This document shows, in pieces, positions 51,963 to 60,319 of a DNA stretch of 64,000 nt (within the stretch, counting starts at the first letter, position 1; each line of letters opens with the position of its first letter). The notes beneath the pieces are model-generated. The model saw only the letters and a program-made list of their open reading frames with translations. It did not search any database and had not been told where the DNA came from. Origin of the DNA: Candidatus Cloacimonadota bacterium (GTDB lineage: Bacteria > Cloacimonadota > Cloacimonadia > Cloacimonadales > Cloacimonadaceae); the NCBI GenBank assembly GCA_020532545.1, contig JAJBAW010000008.1, positions 1 through 64,000 on the forward strand. The letters run 5' to 3'. The position numbers and the translations under genes are program-made.

Positions 51963-53207
51963 ATGTCAAAAAAACTAACACTCGATAAAAGCATGGCAAT
52001 GTATGAGGAAGCGTTAAAAACAGTTCCTGGTGCAGTGGCCGGAATCCGTCGTCCTTACAACTTCGTTCAGGGCGAATACCCGATTTATTTTGAACACGGC
52101 AAAGGTGGACGCATCACCGACGTCGATGGCAACGAATATATAGACTATCTTTGCGCTTATGGCCCGATCATCATCGGTTACCGCGAAGAAGAAATCGATA
52201 AAGCAGTATATAAACAGATAAGTGAGAAAGGCTTTTGCTTCTCTCTGACTCAGCCGATCCAGAACGACCTGGTGCTCAAACTCAAAGAAGTGATCCCCTC
52301 ATGCGAGATGGTAGCTTTGGTGAAAACCGGCTCTGATGCCACCACCATTGGCATACGCGTAGCCCGCGCCTATACCGGCAAGAAAAAGGTCGCCCGTTGC
52401 GGTTATCACGGCTGGCACGACTGGTGCGTGGAAGTCAAGGGTGGAATACCGGAAAAGCTCTATGAAGACGTCCTGGAATTCCATTACAACGACATCGACA
52501 ATCTGGAAGCCATCCTGAAAGCGAATAAAGACGATATGGCCGCCATCATCATCACCCCCGTAGGTCACCCTCTGGGTGCACCTGTGGAAATGCCCAAGCC
52601 AGGATATCTTGAGGCTGTGCGTGAGCTAGCAGACAAGTATCACTGCGTGCTCATTTTTGATGAAATTCGCACCGGTTTCAGAGTAGCTCTCGGTGGTGCC
52701 CAGGAATATTTCGGAGTCACTCCTGATCTCACCACGGTGGGAAAAGCCATGGCCAACGGTTATGCCGTAGCCGCTTTGGTAGGCAAAAAGGAAGTCATGC
52801 AGGTTTTGACCAAAGATGTCTTCCTCTCCTCCACCTTCTTCCCGAATAGCGATAGCATCGTAGCAGCGCTCAAGACCATCGAGATTTTGCAAAGAGACAA
52901 GGTACTCGAAGTCATCACCGCCAAGGGCAATAAATTTGCTGCTGATGTGCAAAAAGTGATCGATGAATCCACGCTGCCCGTAGAATTCAGCGGCGGCCCC
53001 TGGATGCCTTTCATCACCTTCCTCAAGGATGACAATGGCCTCTACAAAAAGATGAGAGTAAAGTTCTATACCGAGCTGATTCGCCGCAAGGTCTTCTTGC
53101 AGCCATATCACCACGGTTATATCTGCTACAGACATACAGATGAAGATCTGGCTTATAGCGCACAAGCCATCAAGGAATCCTTGGACGCATGTAAATCCAT
53201 GGTCTAA
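51963..53207 (+). CDS. Class III aminotransferase (GSA-aminomutase-like; possible 3-aminobutyryl-CoA transaminase), 414 aa
   Basis: PLP-binding features: '[18 protein letters not shown]', 'CGYHGWHDW', '[14 protein letters not shown]' (Asp about 229) and the Schiff-base Lys in '[18 protein letters not shown]' (about 261). It resembles glutamate-1-semialdehyde aminomutase, but no heme-pathway gene is near and it is coupled to thiolase (2-bp gap). In 'Candidatus Cloacimonas acidaminovorans' a HemL-like enzyme, Kat, was reported to transaminate 3-aminobutyryl-CoA to acetoacetyl-CoA, the substrate of thiolase; this gene is a good candidate for it (inference). The start at 51963 is favoured over 51912, which lies inside the thiolase gene. 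Confidence 0.88.
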   Translation: MSKKLTLDKSMAMYEEALKTVPGAVAGIRRPYNFVQGEYPIYFEHGKGGRITDVDGNEYIDYLCAYGPIIIGYREEEIDKAVYKQISEKGFCFSLTQPIQNDLVLKLKEVIPSCEMVALVKTGSDATTIGIRVARAYTGKKKVARCGYHGWHDWCVEVKGGIPEKLYEDVLEFHYNDIDNLEAILKANKDDMAAIIITPVGHPLGAPVEMPKPGYLEAVRELADKYHCVLIFDEIRTGFRVALGGAQEYFGVTPDLTTVGKAMANGYAVAALVGKKEVMQVLTKDVFLSSTFFPNSDSIVAALKTIEILQRDKVLEVITAKGNKFAADVQKVIDESTLPVEFSGGPWMPFITFLKDDNGLYKKMRVKFYTELIRRKVFLQPYHHGYICYRHTDEDLAYSAQAIKESLDACKSMV

Positions 53208-53221
53208 AAGGAGTAAAATAA

Positions 53222-54814
53222 GTGGCAAAATACATCTTCGTAATGGGTGGGGTGCTATCCTCTTTGGGCAAAGGGATAGCTACAGCCTCAATAGGGCTGT
53301 TGCTAAAATCCATGGGCTACAAGGTAGTACTGCAAAAATTTGATCCCTACCTGAATGTGGATCCCGGGACCATGAGCCCCTTCCAACATGGAGAGGTTTT
53401 TGTCACAGATGATGGAGCCGAGACCGATCTGGACTTGGGACATTATGAACGCTTTGTAGATCAAGCCCTAAGTCGTGCAAGCAGTTGCAGCGCCGGCCAA
53501 GTCTATGAAAGCGTGATAACAAATGAACGAAAGGGAATTTACCTGGGCAAAACTGTCCAGGTAATTCCCCATGTTACGGATGAAATCAAGCGTCGCATCA
53601 CGGCTCAGGCCGAAGGCAATGATTTTGTGATCTCCGAGGTCGGAGGCACCGTGGGCGATATCGAAGGTCTGCCATTTTTGGAGGCTATTCGCCAGTTGCA
53701 TCTCGATCTGGGCAATGAAAACACGCTGAACATCCTGCTCACCTATGTGCCCTATATCAAGACAGCCGGTGAGCTGAAAACCAAACCTTCTCAGCATAGT
53801 ACCTACAAACTCAGGGAAATCGGAATTCAACCTGATATCCTGCTCTGCCGCAGTGAAAAGCCCTTTGGCGAAGAGATCTATGCCAAGATCTCGCTTTTCA
53901 CCAATGTGCGCAAAGAGTGTGTGATCAATGCGATCGACGTGAAATGCGTCTATGAAATCCCCATGAACTACCAAAGAGCCAATCTTCCTGAGATCATCTG
54001 CCGGCATTTCAAGATGGAAAGCTGCGCCATCGATCTCTCGCACTGGCAAGAGTTTCTGGACGATCGTGAAAAAAGCGAAGGCACTGTGAAGATAGCAGTA
54101 TGCGGAAAATACGTCAAGCATCAGGATGCCTACAAAAGCATCGTGGAAGCACTGTATCATGCCGCTGCCAGGCTGAAGAAAAAGATCATCATCACCTGGG
54201 TGGATACCGAACGGATATTTGGCAACGGTGATCTGGACAAAGAGCTTTCCGGCATAGACTGCATACTCATCCCCGGAGGTTTTGGCATTCGCGGCATTGA
54301 TGGCAAGATCGCCATCGCCAAATACGCGCGGACCAAAAACATCCCGCTCTTGGGCATCTGTCTGGGAATGCAGGTAATGGCGGTGGAATTTGCCCGCAAC
54401 GTCTGCAAGATGGAGCAGGCACATAGCACCGAATTTGACTTGGGCTCACCCGATCCCGTGATTCACCTCATGGAAAAGCAGCTTTATAGAAAGCTGACAG
54501 GCGGCTCTATGCGTTTGGGTGCATACACATGCAAGCTGAGCGAGGGTAGCCTGGCTCACAAAGCCTATGACGCTCTGGAAATTAGTGAAAGACACCGGCA
54601 CCGCTATGAGTTTAACAATGACTACCGGCAACGCCTGATGGATGCAGGGCTGAGCCTCAGCGGAGTGTCCGAGGACAATCTCATGGTGGAGATCCTGGAG
54701 TATCCGGCTAATGATTTTTACATTGGGGTGCAATTTCACCCTGAATTCAAATCCCGCCCCCATCGCCCGCACCCTCTTTTTGTAAATCTATTGCGAGCTG
54801 CGATCAAGGCTTAG
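53222..54814 (+). CDS. pyrG: CTP synthase, 530 aa
   Basis: The synthetase domain has 'VMGGVLSSLGKGIATASIG', 'FDPYLNVDPGTMSPFQHGE' and 'EVGGTVGDIEGLPFLEA'. The glutaminase domain has 'PGGFGIRGIDGKI', the nucleophile in 'LLGICLGMQVMAVEFAR' and His-Glu in 'IGVQFHPEFKSRPHRPHPLF'. It makes CTP from UTP, ATP and glutamine. The start is GTG 53222 with AAGGAG at about -13. It ends directly before the aspartokinase ATG. Confidence 0.97.
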   Translation: MAKYIFVMGGVLSSLGKGIATASIGLLLKSMGYKVVLQKFDPYLNVDPGTMSPFQHGEVFVTDDGAETDLDLGHYERFVDQALSRASSCSAGQVYESVITNERKGIYLGKTVQVIPHVTDEIKRRITAQAEGNDFVISEVGGTVGDIEGLPFLEAIRQLHLDLGNENTLNILLTYVPYIKTAGELKTKPSQHSTYKLREIGIQPDILLCRSEKPFGEEIYAKISLFTNVRKECVINAIDVKCVYEIPMNYQRANLPEIICRHFKMESCAIDLSHWQEFLDDREKSEGTVKIAVCGKYVKHQDAYKSIVEALYHAAARLKKKIIITWVDTERIFGNGDLDKELSGIDCILIPGGFGIRGIDGKIAIAKYARTKNIPLLGICLGMQVMAVEFARNVCKMEQAHSTEFDLGSPDPVIHLMEKQLYRKLTGGSMRLGAYTCKLSEGSLAHKAYDALEISERHRHRYEFNNDYRQRLMDAGLSLSGVSEDNLMVEILEYPANDFYIGVQFHPEFKSRPHRPHPLFVNLLRAAIKA

Positions 54815-55987
54815 ATGGCGATTATCGTAAAGAAGTTTGGTGGCAGTTCGGTAGGCAGCGTACCGCAGATTCAAGCCATCGCCAAAAGACTGGCCCGGGA
54901 TTATCATCGGGGCGATCAATTGGTCCTGGTGGTTTCTGCCATGGCCAAGACTACAGACGACCTTTTTAGCCTCGCCTATGAGATCACCAAACATCCCTCC
55001 CGCAGAGAGATGGATATGCTGCTCACCGCTGGTGAACGCATCTCTATGTCGCTGCTTTCACTTTCGCTTCTGGAAGAGGGGATTCCCTCCATATCCTTTA
55101 CCGGCTCGCAAAGCGGGATCATCACCGATGACCATCATGGCAACGCCAAGATACTGAAAGTCAATGCTTTCCGCATCCATGAAGAATTGGCAAAAGACAA
55201 AGTCGTGATCGTGGCTGGATTCCAAGGAGTGAGCACGGGCAAGGAAATAACCACCCTCGGACGTGGGGGTTCTGATACCTCTGCAGTAGCCCTGGCTTGC
55301 TATCTGGGGGCAGAACGTTGTGAGATCTATACTGATGTGGCAGGAGTCTATAGCGCAGATCCCAGAATAGTGCCCAAGGCAAAGCTGCTGCCTGAAATCA
55401 GCTTTTTAAATATGCTGGCCTTAGCCTATAATGGCTCCAAGGTCTTGCATCCCAGAGCAGTGGAATTTGCCTGCAAATACAAAGTTCCGGTGGAAGTCAA
55501 ATCATCTCATACCTTTGCGCCGGGAACTATGATCAAAAACGACGAAAGCACCGAGGATATAGCTATGGAAGAACTTCAAATAAATGCCATCGCCCACAAA
55601 GAAAACATTTTGCGTTACCTGATTCCCCCTGATGCAAAAGCCCTGCTGCTGCTGAATAATTGGAAGAATGAGATCTTTAAGATAAGCAGGCAAGATGATG
55701 TGCTGGAGCTGTATATCGAGGCCAAATATGAGCCTGAGATCGATTATCTCTTGGCAGAATCCGGCTATGAAGAAGTTTCCAAAGATCGGGATTTGGGCTT
55801 TGTGATCCTGGTAGGACTTGGATTGGCGGCAGATCCTGCCTTTATGGCCAGGGTAATGAAACTAACCGAAGACAATGAAGTCAAACGCATTACACACGGT
55901 GAACGGAGTCTGGAACTTATGTTGCCTACCCAGCAGGTGGCAAAAACTCTCGCCCTCTTACATCAGGAATTTTTGGAGAACAAATGA
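54815..55987 (+). CDS. lysC: Aspartate kinase, 390 aa
   Basis: 'IIVKKFGGSSVGSVPQIQA' is the kinase N-terminus; 'LVVSAMAKTTDDL', 'GERISMSLLSLSL', 'TTLGRGGSDTSAVALACYL' and 'IYTDVAGVYSADPRIVPKA' complete the active site. The C-terminal 140 residues form two ACT-type regulatory domains, less conserved than usual ('RYLIPPDAKALLLLNNWKN'). It phosphorylates aspartate at the head of lysine, threonine and methionine synthesis. The ATG follows the pyrG stop with no gap and overlaps metG by 4 bp. Confidence 0.94.
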   Translation: MAIIVKKFGGSSVGSVPQIQAIAKRLARDYHRGDQLVLVVSAMAKTTDDLFSLAYEITKHPSRREMDMLLTAGERISMSLLSLSLLEEGIPSISFTGSQSGIITDDHHGNAKILKVNAFRIHEELAKDKVVIVAGFQGVSTGKEITTLGRGGSDTSAVALACYLGAERCEIYTDVAGVYSADPRIVPKAKLLPEISFLNMLALAYNGSKVLHPRAVEFACKYKVPVEVKSSHTFAPGTMIKNDESTEDIAMEELQINAIAHKENILRYLIPPDAKALLLLNNWKNEIFKISRQDDVLELYIEAKYEPEIDYLLAESGYEEVSKDRDLGFVILVGLGLAADPAFMARVMKLTEDNEVKRITHGERSLELMLPTQQVAKTLALLHQEFLENK

Positions 55988-57993
55988 AATACATCGTTAC
56001 CAGCGCTCTGCCCTATGCCAATGGCAAGCTGCATGTGGGTCATGTGGCTGGAGCTTATCTGCCCGCTGACATCTTCGTACGCTATCTGCGCCTGAGAGGC
56101 GAAGACGTAATCTACATCTGCGGCACAGATGAACACGGCACCCCCATCTCGATCTCTGCAGACAAAGAAGGGGTCCAGCCCATTGACGTGGTAAACCGCT
56201 ATCATGATAGCATCAAAGCCGCTTTTGACGGCATCGGCATAGAATTTGACAACTTTTCCGGCACCGCCCGGCCTGAGCATTATGAGCTCGCACAAGAGTT
56301 CTTTTCCGATCTTTATGCCAATAGCCATATCGTGGCCAAAACCACCATGCAATTCTATTGCCAGCACGATGCCCGCTATCTGCCAGACCGTTATGTAGAA
56401 GGGATCTGCCCAAAATGTGACAGTCCCGGAGCCCGCGGCGATCAATGCGACAAATGCGGACAGACCTATGAGACCACCTTGCTGAAAAGCCCAAAATGCA
56501 AGATCTGTGGCAATGAACCGGAGATCCGCGAGACCAAGCACTGGTTCATCCAATTAGCCCACTTTACCGATCAACTCAAGGCTTGGATTGCTCAGAAGGA
56601 CTATTGGAAAGAGAATGTGCGCAACTTTATGCTCAATCTCCTGGAGCAAGGCCTCATCGAGCGCTCCATCACCCGGGACCTTAGCTGGGGAGTACCAGTG
56701 CCTTTGCCCGAAACAGAAGGGAAGGTGCTCTATGTGTGGTTTGAAGCTCCCATCGGCTATATCTCATCCACCGTGGAATGGGCCAAAAAGATGGGCAAGC
56801 CAGAGCTCTGGAAGGACTATTGGCTGGATCCGGAGACTCACATGGTTCACTTCATCGGCAAAGATAATATCATCTTCCACGCCTTGATCTGGCCGGCCGT
56901 GCTGATGGGGCAAAACACCCCTTACTGCCTGCCGCATGATATTCCCGCCAATGAGTTTATGAATCTGGAAGGTGAGAAGATCTCCACCAGCCGCAATTGG
57001 GCGATCTGGGTGGATGAGTTTGTACAGGATTTTGACGGTGAATATCTGCGTTACTATCTGGCTGCCAATGCGCCAGAGCGTCAGGATGCAGATTTCAACT
57101 TCAAGGACTTCCAGCTTAAAATCAATGGCGAACTCAACAACGTGCTGGGCAACCTGGGACACCGGGTCTTCAGCTTTGCCGCTTTGAACTTTAATTCCCT
57201 CATCGAACAGGTGAGCCTGGATGAAGCCGCCCAAGCGGTGCTCACTCAGGCAGATAGCACCATGGCTGAGATCGCATCCTCCTACGAAGATTATCAGGTG
57301 AAACGCAATACCAGACTGATCATGGATATGGCCAGATCCGGCAACCGCTATTTTGAAGAGCAAAAGCCCTGGCTCAATATCAAAACAGATAGAGAGAAGG
57401 TGAAACAAACCCTTTGGGTATGTGCCTCACTGCTGCAGCGCATCTCGGTAGCCCTCTCCCCCATCTTGCCCAGGCACATGAAGGCACTGAGACAGATGAT
57501 GTCCCTGCCGGACTTGCAGTCTTGGGACGATGCCTTTGTGCAGAGAGATTTTACTCTAGGTGAGTTCAAGCCCCTTCTTAAAAAGATCGAAGATGAAGCC
57601 ATCCAGGCCCAGCTTGACAAGCTGCACGCCAAAGCCCAGGACAAGCCCCAAAAGACCTATGAACCGGTGAAAGAACAGATCAGCTTTGAGCAGTTCTCCG
57701 CTCTTGATCTGCGCCTGGCCAAGATCCTGGAGGCAAAGCCCGTGCCCAAGACAGATAAGCTCTTGCACCTGAAGGTAGATCTGGGTTTTGAACAGCGGGA
57801 ATTGGTGGCCGGCATTGCTCAGAGCTACAAAGCTGAAGATCTGATCGGCAAAACGGTAACCATGCTCGTAAATCTGGAGCCCCGCAAGATCAGAGGGGTT
57901 GTCTCCAATGGCATGATCCTGGCCGCGCACGATGATGACGGCCTGCACGTGGTTTTAGCTGATGGGGGATCCCCTGGCTCCCCTGTACAATGA
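55984..57993 (+). CDS. metG: Methionyl-tRNA synthetase, 669 aa
   Basis: The HIGH-type motif is 'YANGKLHVGHVAGAYL' and the KMSKS-type motif is 'EGEKISTSRNWAIW' (KISTS). Zinc is bound by 'GICPKCDSPGARGDQCDKCG' and a following 'CKICG' pair, as in the E. coli type. The C-terminal Trbp111-like tRNA-binding domain starts at 'FSALDLRLAKILEAKPV' (about 565). Start and stop overlap both neighbours by 4 bp (ATGA). Confidence 0.97.
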   Translation: MKYIVTSALPYANGKLHVGHVAGAYLPADIFVRYLRLRGEDVIYICGTDEHGTPISISADKEGVQPIDVVNRYHDSIKAAFDGIGIEFDNFSGTARPEHYELAQEFFSDLYANSHIVAKTTMQFYCQHDARYLPDRYVEGICPKCDSPGARGDQCDKCGQTYETTLLKSPKCKICGNEPEIRETKHWFIQLAHFTDQLKAWIAQKDYWKENVRNFMLNLLEQGLIERSITRDLSWGVPVPLPETEGKVLYVWFEAPIGYISSTVEWAKKMGKPELWKDYWLDPETHMVHFIGKDNIIFHALIWPAVLMGQNTPYCLPHDIPANEFMNLEGEKISTSRNWAIWVDEFVQDFDGEYLRYYLAANAPERQDADFNFKDFQLKINGELNNVLGNLGHRVFSFAALNFNSLIEQVSLDEAAQAVLTQADSTMAEIASSYEDYQVKRNTRLIMDMARSGNRYFEEQKPWLNIKTDREKVKQTLWVCASLLQRISVALSPILPRHMKALRQMMSLPDLQSWDDAFVQRDFTLGEFKPLLKKIEDEAIQAQLDKLHAKAQDKPQKTYEPVKEQISFEQFSALDLRLAKILEAKPVPKTDKLLHLKVDLGFEQRELVAGIAQSYKAEDLIGKTVTMLVNLEPRKIRGVVSNGMILAAHDDDGLHVVLADGGSPGSPVQ

Positions 57994-59453
57994 TGCGAAA
58001 AAGCCTTCTGATCCTGCTCTTTATCACCAGCTTGCTTTTTGCTGCTGAGTTCAGGGATGGCCACCTCTATCTTGAGGTGAATCTTGCCACAGGATCGAGC
58101 CTTAACATAGAAAGCAGCTCCGTGAAAATCAGCGATGAGACTGAGCTCTTTCAGAATAATCTGCAAGGGAAACTAGAGATAGCGCTGCCGGTCTCGGATC
58201 AGGAAAATCGCTATGGCATCATCGACAAGATCGAAAAGATCTGCGCCACTGACCCCAAAGACGCTGTGCAAAGAGAATACTTTGTTTGGGAAGACGACCA
58301 TCTGGTCCTCAGAAAGGAATGCATCTACTATAGGCCGGAAAGCTTCAGCACCAGCGCCCGGGCCCAGAAATATGCTGAAGCGCTGGGCATTTTTCCCCAG
58401 AGAATTCAACTCATTCCCGTGGTAAACGCCACCATATCTTTCAAAGATGCCAGCAGAAAGATTTACTATTTTGAAAGCCCGCTGAAGATCATATCAGGTC
58501 AGCTTTGGGTAGATGGGGTGCCCTATGAAGGGGAGTTTAGGCTCAAAGTGGTCGAAGACAAATTGGTGCTGAATCAGATCGTGCCCATAGAGGAATACAT
58601 CGCCGGGGTCATTCCCAATGAAATCGGCAATTACAGCCCCATGGAAGCCCTCAAAGCCCAAGCTGTGGCAGCCAGAAGCCATGCCGTGAATCTGCTCTTG
58701 TACAACCGCCACACCAAAGACGGCTACGATCTGTGCAATAGTACCCACTGCCAGGTTTACAAAGGCAAATACCGGCGCAATGAAGCCATCGAAACTGCCG
58801 TAATGTACACCGCTGCTGAGATCATGACCACCCCTGAGCAAGTAGCTGATGCCACTTACCACAGCAGTTGCGGAGGCAAAACGGAATCCTCACAAGCGGT
58901 CTGGAAAGGCAATTATATCCCGCATCTCAGCGGCTCTACCTGCATTACCGAAGCAGATCAATATGATCTTTCCACCGAAGCAGGAGCGGCCAATTGGCTG
59001 AAAATCAAACCCAAGACCGATGGCATGAGCACTTGGGAAAGCGCCACACTCCATTGGGAAAGGCAGATTAGCAGTAAAGATCTGGCCAAAAACCTCGGAC
59101 TTTCCAAGATTAATAGCATTGAGATCCTGGAGCGTGGGCGCTCCGGACGCATCCTGAAGCTAAAGATCAAGGGTAACAAAGATATCATTTTAAGCGGAGA
59201 ATACAAAATCCGCCAGGCTTTTGAGGCACTACCCTCCTCATATTTCTACTTTGAGGGAGCGGCTGGCAGACCCATCATTTACCCGCCAGCCACAATAACA
59301 ATTATAGGCCGCGGCTCCGGACACGGAGTGGGCATGTGCCAAGTGGGAGCCCTCAGGATGGCCAGACAAGGCCTTGAATATGCAGACATTCTGCAGGTTT
59401 ATTACCCCAAAACCGTAATCAACACAGATTGGATTTATGATGAACAACCCTAA
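57990..59453 (+). CDS. SpoIID/LytB-domain protein, exported, 487 aa
   Basis: A signal peptide (about residues 2-19). The N-terminal half is beta-rich. The SpoIID domain has 'PIEEYIAGVIPNEIGNYSP', 'EALKAQAVAARSHAVN', 'LCNSTHCQVYKGK', 'YHSSCGGKTESSQAVW' and 'GRGSGHGVGMCQVGALRMA'. SpoIID of Bacillus is a lytic transglycosylase for stem-free peptidoglycan; in non-sporulating Gram-negatives the domain probably acts in wall remodelling. ATG 57990 overlaps the metG stop; ATG 57993 is next to it. It overlaps hslO by 17 bp. Confidence 0.92.
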   Translation: MMRKSLLILLFITSLLFAAEFRDGHLYLEVNLATGSSLNIESSSVKISDETELFQNNLQGKLEIALPVSDQENRYGIIDKIEKICATDPKDAVQREYFVWEDDHLVLRKECIYYRPESFSTSARAQKYAEALGIFPQRIQLIPVVNATISFKDASRKIYYFESPLKIISGQLWVDGVPYEGEFRLKVVEDKLVLNQIVPIEEYIAGVIPNEIGNYSPMEALKAQAVAARSHAVNLLLYNRHTKDGYDLCNSTHCQVYKGKYRRNEAIETAVMYTAAEIMTTPEQVADATYHSSCGGKTESSQAVWKGNYIPHLSGSTCITEADQYDLSTEAGAANWLKIKPKTDGMSTWESATLHWERQISSKDLAKNLGLSKINSIEILERGRSGRILKLKIKGNKDIILSGEYKIRQAFEALPSSYFYFEGAAGRPIIYPPATITIIGRGSGHGVGMCQVGALRMARQGLEYADILQVYYPKTVINTDWIYDEQP

Positions 59454-60318
59454 TGAAGCCCTGCTGCGCGGCAGCATAGAAGATAATCAATTTCGCCTTT
59501 TTGCCTGTGAGACCACAGCGATAGTTCAGCAGATCAGAGACATACACGATCTGTACCCGCTGCCCTCAATCTTGATGGGACGTCTGATTACGGCTGTAGC
59601 TCTGATGAGTGGCGAACTCAAAGCCCCGCAGGGCGAGATCTCTATCCGTATTGATGCGAAAGGTCCCCTAAAGGGCGGCATAGTTATTGCAAACAAAGAA
59701 GGTATGCTCAAAGGCTATGCTTTTGTGCCCCAGCTCTGGCTGCCGGAAAATCAGGACAACTTCCAGGTAGGCAAAGCCTTGGGCAAAGGAACCTTCACGG
59801 TAATTCGTCAAAGCGGACTCAAAGCCCCCTATCAAGGCAAGATTGAGCTGCAGGATGGCGAGATTGGCAGCGATCTGGCCTACTACTATCACCAAAGCGA
59901 GCAACTGCCCTCAGCAGTGAATCTGGGCGTTTTAATAGATCAGGAAGCCCGCATTCGGGCCGCAGGCGGAATCATGATCCAGGCCCTGCCCCAGGCAGAT
60001 AAAGAACTCGCCCTGCAGATCGAAGAGAACATGAAAAACACCCCCAATGTCTCTGACCTCATGGATATGGGCATGACTATCAAAGAAATTCTGGAAAAGT
60101 TTGTGCTGAAAGGCCTGTCCTGGCAGATCAGCAAGAGCACTCCCATCCGCTTTCAATGCGATTGCAGCAAAGAACGTTTTGCCCGTGGTCTCCTGCTTTT
60201 GGGCAAAGCGGAATTGCAAGACCTGCGTGAAGATATCTCTCCCGTTTGTCACTATTGCAGCGCAGTCTATACCTTCACAAAAGATGAGATAGAAGATCTG
60301 ATCAAGAGTTTGGATTAA
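59437..60318 (+). CDS. hslO: Hsp33 redox-regulated chaperone, 293 aa
   Basis: 'EDNQFRLFACETTAIVQQI', 'ALMSGELKAPQGEISIRI' and 'KGGIVIANKEGMLKGY' follow Hsp33. The redox switch is at the C-terminus: 'FQCDCSKERFARGLLLLG' (CxC) and 'VCHYCSAVY' (CxxC), all four zinc cysteines present. It holds unfolding proteins under oxidative stress, notable in an anaerobe. The start overlaps the spoIID-like gene by 17 bp; ATG 59440 directly follows ATG 59437. Confidence 0.96.
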   Translation: MMNNPNEALLRGSIEDNQFRLFACETTAIVQQIRDIHDLYPLPSILMGRLITAVALMSGELKAPQGEISIRIDAKGPLKGGIVIANKEGMLKGYAFVPQLWLPENQDNFQVGKALGKGTFTVIRQSGLKAPYQGKIELQDGEIGSDLAYYYHQSEQLPSAVNLGVLIDQEARIRAAGGIMIQALPQADKELALQIEENMKNTPNVSDLMDMGMTIKEILEKFVLKGLSWQISKSTPIRFQCDCSKERFARGLLLLGKAELQDLREDISPVCHYCSAVYTFTKDEIEDLIKSLD

Positions 60319-60319
60319 G

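Noticed and set aside
51963-53207. Calling the aminotransferase hemL outright
   Set aside because: Family resemblance is clear, but the thiolase coupling and absence of heme genes make a different substrate at least as likely.
53468-54424. Minus-strand ORF of 318 aa inside pyrG
   Set aside because: Antisense shadow; the plus strand carries both CTP synthase domains intact.
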